From NCBI RefSeq assembly GCF_009826895.1, contig NZ_WUMV01000010.1, positions 186,001 through 250,000 of the forward strand: DNA of 64,000 nt. Direction: 5' to 3'. A program made the translations under genes and the position numbers. Positions 45,755 to 54,656 of the stretch are shown here, piece after piece. Under the pieces are notes generated by a model. The model did no database searches and was not told the origin of the DNA. It was given only the letters and a program-made list of their open reading frames with translations. This stretch comes from Stappia sediminis (GTDB lineage: Bacteria > Pseudomonadota > Alphaproteobacteria > Rhizobiales > Stappiaceae). Positions within the stretch are counted from its first letter, which is position 1, and every line of letters begins with the position of its first letter.

Positions 45755-46675
45755 CTATCCACCTAGCAATGCTTCGATTTCGGCAAGTCGGGGCATTGAC
45801 GGAGCCGTCCCCGGACGGGTAACGGATATTCCCGCTGTTGCCGAACCGAAACGCACCGCATCCACCGGGTTTACCCCTCGGGCAAGTGCCGCCGCGAATC
45901 CGCCGTTGAACGCATCGCCCGCACCTGTCGTCTCCACAACCGCACCAGCACGAAATGCCGGCACATGCAGGCTGCGTTCGCGGTCGCGATAAAGCGCACC
46001 GTTTTCGCCAAGCGTGATGACCGCCGCACCGGCCCCTGCCTCAAGCAGCGCTTCGGCTGCCCGCTCGGCATCGGAAAGCGTCTCGACCCTTATGCCGGTG
46101 ATGCCTTCGGCTTCGGATTCATTCGGCGTCACGAAATCGCATAGCGCCAGCATGTCGCGGGGAATATCGGCGGCGGGCGCGGGATTGAGCACCGTTCTGG
46201 CGCCCGCATCGCGCGCTATTTCCAGTGCGCGATGCGCGGCGTCCATCGGCTGCTCCAGTTGCGTCACGAAAACGGATGCGGATTCGATCAGTTCCCGCCT
46301 CGCCTCGACATCGGCGGGCGAAATTGTTCTCGCCACGCCGGGGCAGACTATAATCGCGTTGTCGCCGGTTGCCTCTTCCACGAATATGTAGGCGGCTCCC
46401 GTGTAGCTGTCTTCATGCTGGGTGATTTCCGGCACCACGCCCGCATCGGCCCATGTGCGCAAGGCCATGTCCGCGAAGGTGTCCTTGCCGAGCTTCGTGA
46501 CGAAGTGCACGTCGCCTCCGGCGCGGGCCGCCGCGACTGCCTGGTTCGACCCCTTCCCGCCCGGACCGAGGGCGAAACTGTTACCCAGGATCGTCTCGTG
46601 CATTCGTGGCGCGCGGTCGGCTCGATAAGCCGTGTCGGCTACGAAAACACCCAGTATGACTATTTTTCCGCCCAT
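45755..46675 (-). CDS. Ribokinase-family (PfkB) sugar kinase
   Basis: A 306-residue PfkB kinase: LGPGGKGSNQAVAAARAG (substrate-binding GGKGxNQ), TVLNPAPAADIP, TPNESEAEGITG and VVETTGAGDAFNGGFAAAL with the catalytic Asp. This pattern is closest to ribokinases. ATG 46675 has an AAGGTAAAATA ribosome-binding site; a GTG at 46693 is less likely. It follows fucU by 21 bp and ends the minus-strand operon that starts with the ABC ATPase at 48954. It may phosphorylate a pentose or a 6-deoxysugar catabolite at the terminal hydroxyl. Confidence 0.92.
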   Translation of the reverse strand: MGGKIVILGVFVADTAYRADRAPRMHETILGNSFALGPGGKGSNQAVAAARAGGDVHFVTKLGKDTFADMALRTWADAGVVPEITQHEDSYTGAAYIFVEEATGDNAIIVCPGVARTISPADVEARRELIESASVFVTQLEQPMDAAHRALEIARDAGARTVLNPAPAADIPRDMLALCDFVTPNESEAEGITGIRVETLSDAERAAEALLEAGAGAAVITLGENGALYRDRERSLHVPAFRAGAVVETTGAGDAFNGGFAAALARGVNPVDAVRFGSATAGISVTRPGTAPSMPRLAEIEALLGG

Positions 46676-46696
46676 TATTTTACCTTTTTTCACCTT

Positions 46697-47149
46697 TCAC
46701 GACGCCGGCGGAATAACGCCTTTTCGGAACATGAAACAGCCGTAAAACCGCCGTTCCCCGGTCTGTATGACGGCATAGGCCTGTTTGGCGCGATCGTAGA
46801 AATCGAAGCGCTCGATCCCCACCATCGGCCGGCTGCGGCCTTCTGCGGCATCGATCGCCGCCTGGACCTCCATCTGCACAGGAGGAATTTCGTCTGGAGA
46901 ATCAACGATTTCCATGCGCCCGGCAAAATCGTCGACGAATGTGTCGAGCGGCAAGACGGACAGGACGGCCTCTGCTGCCTCTCCCGCCGTCAGGTTTTCC
47001 ATGCGCAAAAGTTCCCCAAAGACCGTCTGCCGCGCGATCGAGTCGGCCGGGAAATTCGTGTCGGCGATCACCAATAGATCGCCATGTCCCATCGCCCGCA
47101 AAGCAAAAAGGACCTCGGCGTTCAATCGTGGGTCCAGTCCCTTGAGCAT
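46697..47149 (-). CDS. fucU: FucU/RbsD-family sugar mutarotase
   Basis: A 150-residue protein, FucU length. MLKGLDPRLNAEVLFALRAMG with HGD (catalytic His region MGHGDLLVIADTNFP), DRAKQAYAVIQTGERRFYGC and FRKGV match FucU better than RbsD. It interconverts anomers of fucose or a similar sugar so that the dehydrogenase receives the right form. The start is at 47149, not the upstream 47179. It sits between the SGNH esterase and ribokinase genes in one operon controlled from the palindrome at 49026. Confidence 0.9.
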   Translation of the reverse strand: MLKGLDPRLNAEVLFALRAMGHGDLLVIADTNFPADSIARQTVFGELLRMENLTAGEAAEAVLSVLPLDTFVDDFAGRMEIVDSPDEIPPVQMEVQAAIDAAEGRSRPMVGIERFDFYDRAKQAYAVIQTGERRFYGCFMFRKGVIPPAS

Positions 47150-47236
47150 TGTTTTCCTCCCAATGGTATCAAACGGCAAATTGGCGACGAATCTTCTTCC
47201 CCGTTGCCATGTGCTTTGGTTTGTTTCACATAACGT

Positions 47237-47893
47237 TCAGAGCATTCTCGAGACTTCAACGGCGATTGCCTTGCCGAGTACTGCGTGAGCGTCTTCCTCG
47301 AAATGCACCCCATCCACTTTCGAAACCCGAATTACGCTCCCGGCGTCCAGGAACGCCGCGCCGTGTTCCCTCGCAACCTCTTCAAGCAATGGCGCAAATC
47401 CGCGGGATTTTGCGCTCCCGCCTTCAAAAATGCCGGCGAGACATCCACGCTCCTCGATCGGCGGAGGCGCTATCAGAAAAAGCTTGGGAACGCCCGAATC
47501 CGGCCCGGATTCCGAGGTTTTTACAATACGCAGCAGTCGATCCACCGATCGGGCGACATCCGCCGCGGTTACGGAATAACGCGCCTTGAAGTCGTTCGTG
47601 CCGAGCATGATCAGGAGAAGGCCGATCGGGCGATGGGTCTCGAGCGCGACCTGCAGCGCCGGAAGGCCGTTTTTATGAACTCCCTCGATCGGGTCATCAT
47701 GAACCGTGGTGCGTCCGGGATGGCCCTCCTCGATCAGAGTGACACTATCCGGCAGCGCCGCACGAAGATGCCCGGTCCAGCGCACATCGGCAGCATATCT
47801 GCCCCGTTCCCCGAAGCGAACCATGGGCCTGGTTCCATGGGTGTTGGAATCACCGAAGCAAACGACCGTTTTCGGATCTGCCGACATGCTCAC
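47237..47893 (-). CDS. SGNH/GDSL hydrolase, arylesterase type
   Basis: A 218-residue cytoplasmic esterase: block [28 protein letters not shown], block [17 protein letters not shown] and block [15 protein letters not shown] with the Asp-His pair. It resembles carbohydrate acetyl esterases. Its GTG (47893) overlaps the stop codon of the ABC ATPase gene as GTGA; an ATG two codons later (47887) is the alternative. Context suggests it removes acyl groups from imported sugars or oligosaccharides. Confidence 0.9.
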   Translation of the reverse strand: MSMSADPKTVVCFGDSNTHGTRPMVRFGERGRYAADVRWTGHLRAALPDSVTLIEEGHPGRTTVHDDPIEGVHKNGLPALQVALETHRPIGLLLIMLGTNDFKARYSVTAADVARSVDRLLRIVKTSESGPDSGVPKLFLIAPPPIEERGCLAGIFEGGSAKSRGFAPLLEEVAREHGAAFLDAGSVIRVSKVDGVHFEEDAHAVLGKAIAVEVSRML

Positions 47894-48954
47894 CCGATCC
47901 TCGCGGAAGTCGCCCGGTCGAACAGATGAATGGCATCCGGCGCTGCCATGAAATGCAACGGCTGCCCTGGCCGAAGCTGATGACGTTCCCTGAATACCGC
48001 AACGATTTCACCGCCGCCCGTCTCCACAACCACATGCGTTTCCGCACCGGTCGGTTCCACAACGGAGACCTTGCCTTCAAGGCCGCTGTCTGCCAGCGAA
48101 AGCTTTTCGGGCCGAATTCCGACCGTCACCTGGCGCCCTTCCTCGACACCTTCGCCCGCGGTTATCGGCAAGCTTGTTCCATTGACATCCGCCGTCCAGC
48201 CGTCGCCGTTTCGCCGCAGCACACCGTCGAGCATGTTCATTGATGGCGAACCGATGAAGCTGGCGACGAATGTATTGGCGGGCCTGTCGTATAGCTCCAG
48301 CGGCGAACCGATCTGCTCGATATGGCCGTTTTGCATGACGACGATCTTGTCGGCCATCGTCATCGCCTCGATCTGGTCATGCGTGACATAGACTGTTGTC
48401 GTTTTAAGCCTCTGGTGAAGCTCGCGAATCTCGGTACGCATCTGAACGCGCAATTTCGCGTCAAGGTTGGACAACGGCTCATCGAAGAGAAACACTTGAG
48501 GATCGCGCACGATCGCGCGGCCCATGGCCACGCGTTGCCTCTGCCCTCCGGACAAAGCGCGCGGGTAGCGGTCCAGATAGGGGGTCAGGCCCAGGATCTC
48601 CGCAGCGCGGCCGACCCTCGCCTTGATTTCGGATTTCTCCATGCCGCGCATACGCAGCGCAAACGCCATGTTCGAAGCAACGGTCTTGTGCGGATAGAGC
48701 GCGTAATTTTGAAAGACCATCGCAATGTCGCGCTGGGAGGGCGGCAGATTGTTGACCACCCTTTCGCCGATCGCGATCGTGCCGGAAGAAATCGCCTCAA
48801 GACCCGCGATCATCCTCAAGAGCGTGGATTTCCCGCAACCGGACGGTCCGACGAGGACGACGAACTCACCGTCCTCGATATCAACACCGACACCGTGAAG
48901 CACTTCGACCGCGCCATAGGATTTGCGCACATCGCGAATTGTGACTTCGGCCAT
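47890..48954 (-). CDS. CUT1 sugar ABC transporter ATP-binding protein (UgpC/MsmK type)
   Basis: A 354-residue protein with Walker [18 protein letters not shown], signature [16 protein letters not shown], Walker [16 protein letters not shown], switch His in VYVTHDQ, and the C-terminal OB/TOBE domain ([16 protein letters not shown]) found in UgpC/MalK proteins. It powers the CUT1 transporter encoded by the divergent genes at 49212-53093. It is the first gene of the operon ABC ATPase, SGNH, fucU, ribokinase. The operator palindrome lies 72 bp upstream of its start. Confidence 0.95.
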   Translation of the reverse strand: MAEVTIRDVRKSYGAVEVLHGVGVDIEDGEFVVLVGPSGCGKSTLLRMIAGLEAISSGTIAIGERVVNNLPPSQRDIAMVFQNYALYPHKTVASNMAFALRMRGMEKSEIKARVGRAAEILGLTPYLDRYPRALSGGQRQRVAMGRAIVRDPQVFLFDEPLSNLDAKLRVQMRTEIRELHQRLKTTTVYVTHDQIEAMTMADKIVVMQNGHIEQIGSPLELYDRPANTFVASFIGSPSMNMLDGVLRRNGDGWTADVNGTSLPITAGEGVEEGRQVTVGIRPEKLSLADSGLEGKVSVVEPTGAETHVVVETGGGEIVAVFRERHQLRPGQPLHFMAAPDAIHLFDRATSARIG

Positions 48955-49025
48955 ATATCCCCCGAGCCCGATTTTTCACAGCACGATAAGCCGAGCGGAT
49001 CGTGGCTGTCCATTCTCTCGACATG

Positions 49026-49037
49026 CTAACATGTTAG
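49026..49037. promoter_or_regulatory. Palindromic operator CTAACATGTTAG, site 1
   Basis: A perfect 12-bp palindrome in the divergent promoter region between the ABC ATPase and binding-protein genes. It recurs exactly at 56641 and 59288 and, with flanks, as CATGCTAACATGTTAG. TTGACA at 49042-49047 directly beside it may be the -35 box of the binding-protein promoter. It is the likely site for the GntR regulator at 58540-59286. Confidence 0.82.
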
Positions 49038-49211
49038 AAGCTTGACAGGTCCCTACATCGTTGTGACACTTTTGCAATCGGTCAGGCTTGGTCGCGCAAT
49101 ACCCGACCGGTCAGGGGCGACACGGCAGCGGATACCCATAAAAATCCAGAGTTTACCGTCCGCCGCCACCCGCCAAAGTCGCCCGACCGCCTGCCAAAGG
49201 GAGGAACATTC

Positions 49212-50894
49212 ATGAAGGTCGATTTGTATAACCAACTGATGCGCGCGGGGCGGCTCGGCCGGCGCGACGTGCTTAAAGGAATGGCCAGTACCGGCGCGCT
49301 TGCCGCGTTTTCCGGTGTGGCGACCGGCATCAGCGCACGTCCCGCGTGGGCTGCGGACAATGCCAGCCTGCGCGCGCAGATTCTGAAGATTCCGGGCGTC
49401 GGCGCCGGCTCTCCCACGGATGCCGATTGGCAGAAAGTCGGCGAGCTATGTCTCGGACCCGTCAAGGAAGTCGTTCAGGAAGGGGAATTCGCCGGTGTCG
49501 AACTCACCTTCATGGGACTCAACAACCAGAATCTCCACAACTTTTTGTTCCGCGGCTTCCTGAAGCCGTGGGAAGCCTATACCGGCGCCAAGATCAACTG
49601 GATCGACCTCGCGCAAGCCGACTATAACGCCCGCCTGCAGCAGTCCATCGCCACGCAAACGGTGGACTTCGACATCATCGAGATGGGCGCCCCCTTCGAA
49701 GGCGACGTGACCGGCCGCGGCCTTGCCTCCGTCATGCCCGACTGGGTGAAAAGCATCATCGATATGGACGATTACGTCGGCTATCTGAAAGCCCCCGTGG
49801 GCACATGGGACGGCAAGACCTACCGCGTATCGATCGATGGCGACTGCCACACCTTCGCCTACCGGACCGACTATTACGACAACGAGGAATTCGCCAAGGC
49901 CTGGGCCGAGGAAGGCGACGGCACGCCCTGGGCGCCGCCGACGACATGGCAACAGGTGCAAAAGCACACCAAGTTCCTGGCCGGCAAGAAAGACCCGCTC
50001 ACAGGCCTTGATGCCCATGGCTATCTGGACCCGCTGAAGGGATGGGGCGGCTTCGGCTTCTATTTCCTGGAATCGCGGGCAACCGCTTACGCGAAGCACC
50101 CCGACGATCCGGCGTGGCTTTTCGATCCCGAGGACATGAAGCCGCGGGTAAACAACGCCGCATTCGTGCGCGCCATTCAGGACGTGATGGATGTCATGTC
50201 CACGCAGCCGCCGGATCAGATAAACGCCGATCCCGGCACGACCGCCTTCCAGCAGTTTCTTGCCGGCACCGGTTCGATGATCAGTTGGTGGGGCGACGTC
50301 GGTTCGAACGCCCGCACGTCCGATTCCTCGGTCGTGGGCGATGTGGTCGGCTTCCGTCATCTGCCCGGTTCGGACGATGTCTGGAACCACAAGAAGGGCG
50401 AATGGGAAACGCTGGCGAGCGGGCCCAACGAAGCGCCGAACATGGCCTACATCGGCTGGGGCGTCTACGTAATGGCACGCGTGGATTCGGACTCCAAGAA
50501 GCAGAAAGCCGCCTGGTCGGCTGCGGCTCATCTGGGTGGTAAGGACCTGTCGCTTTGGACATCCGCCTACCCGTCCGGCTTCCAGCCCTACCGCAATTCG
50601 CACTTCAACTATGGCGAATGGGAAGAAGCAGGCTACGACCGCGCCTTCGTGGAGGACTACCTCGGATCGAACGCCGACAGCTACAATCACCCCAATGCGG
50701 CGATCGAACCGCGCATTCCCGGCATCTTCCAGTACTATTCCGTCGCGGAAGACGAACTCGCGAAGGGCTTTGCCGGTCAATACGCCTCGGCTCAGGAAAC
50801 GGCGGATGCGATCGCCAAGGCCTGGGAAGAGATCACCGAACAGATCGGCCGCGAGCGTCAGGTCGAACTCTACAAGGCCTCTCTCGGGCTTTGA
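49212..50894 (+). CDS. CUT1 sugar ABC transporter substrate-binding protein with twin-arginine signal
   Basis: A 560-residue periplasmic protein, larger than the usual 400-450. The N-terminus has the Tat motif GRRDVLKGM followed by a hydrophobic stretch ending in ARPAWA, the predicted cleavage site. The mature part is a family 1 solute-binding protein (LTFMGLNNQNLHNFLF; KINWIDLAQADYNARLQQSI; GDGTPWAPPTTWQQ). Tat export suggests folding before secretion. A strong hairpin after the stop probably keeps its expression above that of the permeases. The ligand is unknown; linked enzymes suggest fucose or a related sugar. Confidence 0.93.
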   Translation: MKVDLYNQLMRAGRLGRRDVLKGMASTGALAAFSGVATGISARPAWAADNASLRAQILKIPGVGAGSPTDADWQKVGELCLGPVKEVVQEGEFAGVELTFMGLNNQNLHNFLFRGFLKPWEAYTGAKINWIDLAQADYNARLQQSIATQTVDFDIIEMGAPFEGDVTGRGLASVMPDWVKSIIDMDDYVGYLKAPVGTWDGKTYRVSIDGDCHTFAYRTDYYDNEEFAKAWAEEGDGTPWAPPTTWQQVQKHTKFLAGKKDPLTGLDAHGYLDPLKGWGGFGFYFLESRATAYAKHPDDPAWLFDPEDMKPRVNNAAFVRAIQDVMDVMSTQPPDQINADPGTTAFQQFLAGTGSMISWWGDVGSNARTSDSSVVGDVVGFRHLPGSDDVWNHKKGEWETLASGPNEAPNMAYIGWGVYVMARVDSDSKKQKAAWSAAAHLGGKDLSLWTSAYPSGFQPYRNSHFNYGEWEEAGYDRAFVEDYLGSNADSYNHPNAAIEPRIPGIFQYYSVAEDELAKGFAGQYASAQETADAIAKAWEEITEQIGRERQVELYKASLGL

Positions 50895-50902
50895 CGACAG
50901 TT

Positions 50903-50933
50903 GGAGCCGGCGGCCATCTGCCGGCTCCTTTTT
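50903..50933 (+). terminator. Intrinsic (partial) terminator inside the transporter operon
   Basis: GGAGCCGGC (50903-50911) pairs perfectly with GCCGGCTCC (50920-50928) around an 8-nt loop, followed by TTTTTT-type T-run. It lies 9 bp after the binding-protein stop codon and 130 bp before the first permease. It would let the binding protein be made in excess. Confidence 0.85.
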
Positions 50934-51064
50934 ATCTCGATCCCGATTACCCTTCCAAACCGGCAAATTGCATTGTTTGATTGCTGGCGAGCCGGCCAAA
51001 AGCGCCGACGCGGCAAGAGGACCCGATCCATTGAATTCACCACGAGCGCATTTGGCATGAACGC

Positions 51065-52171
51065 ATGAGCAAGGACGGCGATCTTCTCCACGTCGTGACA
51101 TTCGACGACATGACGCCGATGCGATTGCGCTTCGGAAAACTGCTGATCTGGGGCTCGGCGGCGGTCATGGCGCTGACCTTCGCGGCATTGGCTCTCGCCG
51201 AGGGCGGATATATCGCGCTGGAATTCGCGAACTGGCGGCCCGCGCTCTATGGATTCCTCTTCTGGAGCGTATGCCTGTGCGCCGCCCAGGTGGTGCTTTA
51301 CGGCGAACAGGGAAAACGCACCCTCTTCGTGCTTCCAGCCGCGCTCTTCGTCGTGGCGATGGTCGTATTCCCACTCGTTTTCGCGCTCGGCATAGCCTTT
51401 TCCGACTGGAACCTCTCCTCGCCGACCGGGCGCCAATTCAACGGCTTCGATAACGTGCGCCAGATGTGGAACGACCCGTTCTACTGGAACGCTTTGAAAA
51501 ACATGGCGTATTACACGCTGGCGATCCTCGCGGAATACGCCGTGGCCTTCGGCCTTGCGCTGCTGCTTGCCTCCGATATCAAGGCACGAAAGTTCTTCCG
51601 GGTCGCCTTCCTGATGCCGCTGATGCTCTCGCCCGTCGCCGTCAGCTGGATGGTCGGAAAATCCATGATGGAGATCCGCTTCGGCCCTCTGGCCCGGCTC
51701 GCCCGCTGGCTCGGCTGGGAGCGGCCATCGTTCTTCGGCGATCCCGAGGTCGCCCGAGCCATGATCATGATGATGGATGCATGGACGTTCATCCCCTTCA
51801 TGATGATCATGATCCTGGCAGGACTTCAGGCGATCCCGCGCGAATTGCAGGAGGCGGCGCGCGTGGATGGCGCAAGCGCGTGGCGAGGCTTCTGGGAAAT
51901 CACCTTCCCGCTCATGCTGCCGGTTTCGATCACGGCGATCCTGATCCGCATTATCTTCAAGCTGAAGCTTGCCGACATCATCATCAACGTCACATCGGGC
52001 GGCCCGGGGGGCGCGACCGACAGCGTGACGAGCTTCATCTTCCGGGAATACCGCGACCGCTCGAATGTCGGCTACGGAACGCTACTTGCCATCGTTTATC
52101 TCGTGCTGATCGTCGTCGCGATCACCGTCTTCATGAAACTCGTCGACCGCTGGATGAACCCGAGATACTGA
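51065..52171 (+). CDS. CUT1 sugar ABC transporter permease (MalF/UgpA type)
   Basis: A 368-residue inner-membrane protein. An extra N-terminal part of about 90 residues adds two hydrophobic helices (LIWGSAAVMALTFAALALAE; YGFLFWSVCLCAAQVVLY) before the standard six-helix permease. The EAA loop that docks to the ATPase is ELQEAARVDGASAWRGF. It is followed after 1 bp by the second permease gene. Confidence 0.94.
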   Translation: MSKDGDLLHVVTFDDMTPMRLRFGKLLIWGSAAVMALTFAALALAEGGYIALEFANWRPALYGFLFWSVCLCAAQVVLYGEQGKRTLFVLPAALFVVAMVVFPLVFALGIAFSDWNLSSPTGRQFNGFDNVRQMWNDPFYWNALKNMAYYTLAILAEYAVAFGLALLLASDIKARKFFRVAFLMPLMLSPVAVSWMVGKSMMEIRFGPLARLARWLGWERPSFFGDPEVARAMIMMMDAWTFIPFMMIMILAGLQAIPRELQEAARVDGASAWRGFWEITFPLMLPVSITAILIRIIFKLKLADIIINVTSGGPGGATDSVTSFIFREYRDRSNVGYGTLLAIVYLVLIVVAITVFMKLVDRWMNPRY

Positions 52172-52172
52172 G

Positions 52173-53093
52173 ATGCCCGACAAGCAGATATTCCACGATG
52201 GCGAATCCGACCTGCTACAAAAAACGCGCTGGTTTTCCGGACGTGTCGCGGTCTACGGCATCCTGATTTTCTGGACCGTCGTGTGCCTGTTTCCGATCTA
52301 CTGGACGATAACGACATCTTTCAAGATGGCGCCGAACGTCATGCAGGGACATCTGGTGCCGTTGGTCGATTTCGCGCCGAAATGGCTCGGGTGGAAATCG
52401 CTTGGCCTTTCGCCGGATACGATCTGGGCGGAATCGACCGTACGTGAGGAATTCCTCAAACGCTTCACGAATTCCACGATTTCGGCACTGGCCTCCTCGA
52501 CGCTTGCAGTGATCCTCGGCAGCATGGCGGCCTATGGCCTGAGCCGGTTTCGCTACCGCTTCGGCTTCATGAGGAATCCGGATATCTCCTTCTTCTTCCT
52601 AAGCCAGCTTATCCTGCCGCCGGTCGTTCTCGCCCTCCCGTTCCTTGTGCTCTACAAGCAGCTTGACCTTCTGGATACGAGCGTCGGGCTCGTCATGCTC
52701 TATACGCTGACTGTGCTGCCCATCGTCATCTGGATCATGCGGGACCAGTTTTCCTCAATTCCGGTTGAGCTTGAGGAAGCCGCTCTCGTGGACGGGCTTT
52801 CGATCTGGGGAGCTTTTCTCACGATCGTGCTGCCAATCGCGCTTCCGGGAATGGTCGCGGCCTTCATCCTCTGCCTTGTCCTGACCTGGAACGAATATTT
52901 CTTCGCCGCTCTTCTGACATCGACGGACGCCAAGACCCTGCCGGTCATGGTCGCCAGCCAGACGGGCAGCCAGGGCATCAACTGGTGGGCGATGGCAGCG
53001 CTGAGCACGGCGGCGATCCTGCCGCTGATCATCATCGGCATCGTGCTTGAGCGCTACATCATCAAGGGCATGGCCGCCGGCGCGGTGAAATAG
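52173..53093 (+). CDS. CUT1 sugar ABC transporter permease (MalG/UgpE type)
   Basis: A 306-residue inner-membrane protein with six helices and the EAA loop VELEEAALVDGLSIWGAF, ending in the characteristic YIIKGMAAGAVK of MalG-like permeases. It pairs with the upstream permease, the Tat-exported binding protein and the divergent ATPase to form one importer. Convergent with the FGGY kinase gene. Confidence 0.95.
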   Translation: MPDKQIFHDGESDLLQKTRWFSGRVAVYGILIFWTVVCLFPIYWTITTSFKMAPNVMQGHLVPLVDFAPKWLGWKSLGLSPDTIWAESTVREEFLKRFTNSTISALASSTLAVILGSMAAYGLSRFRYRFGFMRNPDISFFFLSQLILPPVVLALPFLVLYKQLDLLDTSVGLVMLYTLTVLPIVIWIMRDQFSSIPVELEEAALVDGLSIWGAFLTIVLPIALPGMVAAFILCLVLTWNEYFFAALLTSTDAKTLPVMVASQTGSQGINWWAMAALSTAAILPLIIIGIVLERYIIKGMAAGAVK

Positions 53094-53118
53094 AATAAAT
53101 CCTCGAATTCGGTTCAGG

Positions 53119-53140
53119 GCGCAGCTTCAAAGCAGCGCCG
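53119..53140. terminator. Hairpin between convergent permease and kinase genes
   Basis: GGCGCAGCTT and AAGCAGCGCC form a 10-bp stem with one A-A mismatch and a 2-nt loop. There is no T-run. It may act as a bidirectional terminator. Confidence 0.35.
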
Positions 53141-53156
53141 CGACCCGTAATGACAG

Positions 53157-54656
53157 CTACTCACCGTCTTCGCTCAAGGCAGCGGCGATGTGTTTCGTGC
53201 TTTCGTAAAGCTCCCGAAACAGCCGGTATTGGCGGGCATAGACGGCATTCTCTTCCGCCTCGATCGTGGACTTTGGCGGGTTCCAGCGCTGGATGTCCCC
53301 CGGTTTCGCTGCTCCGACCGCGATCGCCGCGAGAAAGGCGTCGCCGTAGGCAGCGCCCACGGTCTTTTCGCATACGATCTGGTCAAGCCCGCCAATGTCC
53401 GATGTCGCCTGCAGCCAGACGTCGTTCTTCGTGCCGCCGCCGACAGCCAAAATGCGAGCCGGCGCCTGACCGGCCTCGCGGTAGGTCTCGATCACATGTC
53501 CGGTGCTGTAGGCAATGCCTTCCAGCAGCGCGCGATAAAGATCGCCACGCCCATGCGTGAGGTTGAGCCCGAAAAACGCGCCTTTCGCCCGAGGGTCATG
53601 TATCGGCGTCCGTTCGCCGGAGAAATATGGCAGCAGGATCAGCCCTTTAGCGCCCTTGGGCGAGCTTCTCGCCTCCTCCGCAAGCGTGGCGAAGGCAGCC
53701 TCTTTCGATAATTCGGTGGCGAATTCGTCCCTGAACCAATGGGTCAAGGTTCCGCTTGTCGCAAGCCCAGCCATGGAGGCGTGAGTGCCGGGGAACAGCC
53801 ACGGCGCATACCACAGGCGGCTATCCTGCACGCGATTATCCGTAACCAGAATGATGAACACGGTGGAGCCGTACATCATCATCATGTCGCCCGCTTCGCG
53901 CACACCGACGCTGACCGCCTCCGCCGCAGCATCGATCGTGCCGGCGGTGACGGGCGTACCCTCCGCCAGGCCGGTTTCGGCGGCAGCTTGAGCAGATATG
54001 CACCCCGCGATCTCCGTCGACCACATCAGTTTCGGAAGGCGTGAGGCATCGGCGATGCCTTCGGATAAGTCGGCTGCCCAGTCCTGCACACTGACATCGT
54101 AAAGCGGAGAAAAATTCGCTGCCGTATAGTGGTCGATGACGTATTCGCCCGTGAGGCGGAAAACAACATAGCTCGTAGACGTCAGGAATTTAGCGGCTTT
54201 TTCATAAACCTCCGGTCGGTTCCGCTTCAGCCAGAGGATTTTCGGGCCGACGGACTGCGAAGTCAGCGCATTGCCGCACCGCTTGAGGATGGTGTCTGCG
54301 CCGAACCTTTCATCAAGCTCGACAATTTCCTTTTCCGCTCTCGTATCGACGCCGTAGAGAACGCCGTTCATCAACGGCGTGCCGGTATCGTCGACGGGCA
54401 GCATGCACGGACCGATTGCGCTGGTCGCGACACAATGGATTTCCGATGGGTCCACGCCCGAGGTTTCCAAAAGCTCTCGGCTGATGACCTTGAAATCATG
54501 CCACCAGTCCTCATCCGCCCTGTGTTCCGCCCAGCCCGGTTGGGGAACGATCATTTTATGCGGCGAGGAAGCGCTGGCGACGATATCGCCCGCCTCATCA
54601 ACGATAACGCCTTTGGATTCAAAAGTTCCGATATCAATTCCGAGCGTATAGCTCAT
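53157..54656 (-). CDS. FGGY-family carbohydrate kinase
   Basis: A 499-residue kinase: N-terminal TLGIDIGTFESKGVIVDEAG (phosphate-1 loop), WAEHRADEDWW, VTAGTIDAAAEAVSVGV, MMYGSTVFIILV and C-terminal RILAVGGGTKNDVWLQATSD with GAAYGDAFLAAIAVG, matching the xylulose/ribulose kinase part of the FGGY family. Its ATG overlaps the stop of the M42 peptidase gene as TAATG, so the two are coupled. It should phosphorylate a ketopentose, deoxyketose or polyol. A fuculokinase-like role is conceivable given FucU, but the sugar is not proven. Confidence 0.93.
   Translation of the reverse strand: MSYTLGIDIGTFESKGVIVDEAGDIVASASSPHKMIVPQPGWAEHRADEDWWHDFKVISRELLETSGVDPSEIHCVATSAIGPCMLPVDDTGTPLMNGVLYGVDTRAEKEIVELDERFGADTILKRCGNALTSQSVGPKILWLKRNRPEVYEKAAKFLTSTSYVVFRLTGEYVIDHYTAANFSPLYDVSVQDWAADLSEGIADASRLPKLMWSTEIAGCISAQAAAETGLAEGTPVTAGTIDAAAEAVSVGVREAGDMMMMYGSTVFIILVTDNRVQDSRLWYAPWLFPGTHASMAGLATSGTLTHWFRDEFATELSKEAAFATLAEEARSSPKGAKGLILLPYFSGERTPIHDPRAKGAFFGLNLTHGRGDLYRALLEGIAYSTGHVIETYREAGQAPARILAVGGGTKNDVWLQATSDIGGLDQIVCEKTVGAAYGDAFLAAIAVGAAKPGDIQRWNPPKSTIEAEENAVYARQYRLFRELYESTKHIAAALSEDGE

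Noticed and set aside
49446-51101. A 551-codon minus-strand open frame opposite the binding-protein gene
   Set aside because: Shadow frame of a GC-rich gene; no domain or membrane pattern, while the plus strand has a Tat signal and a solute-binding fold.
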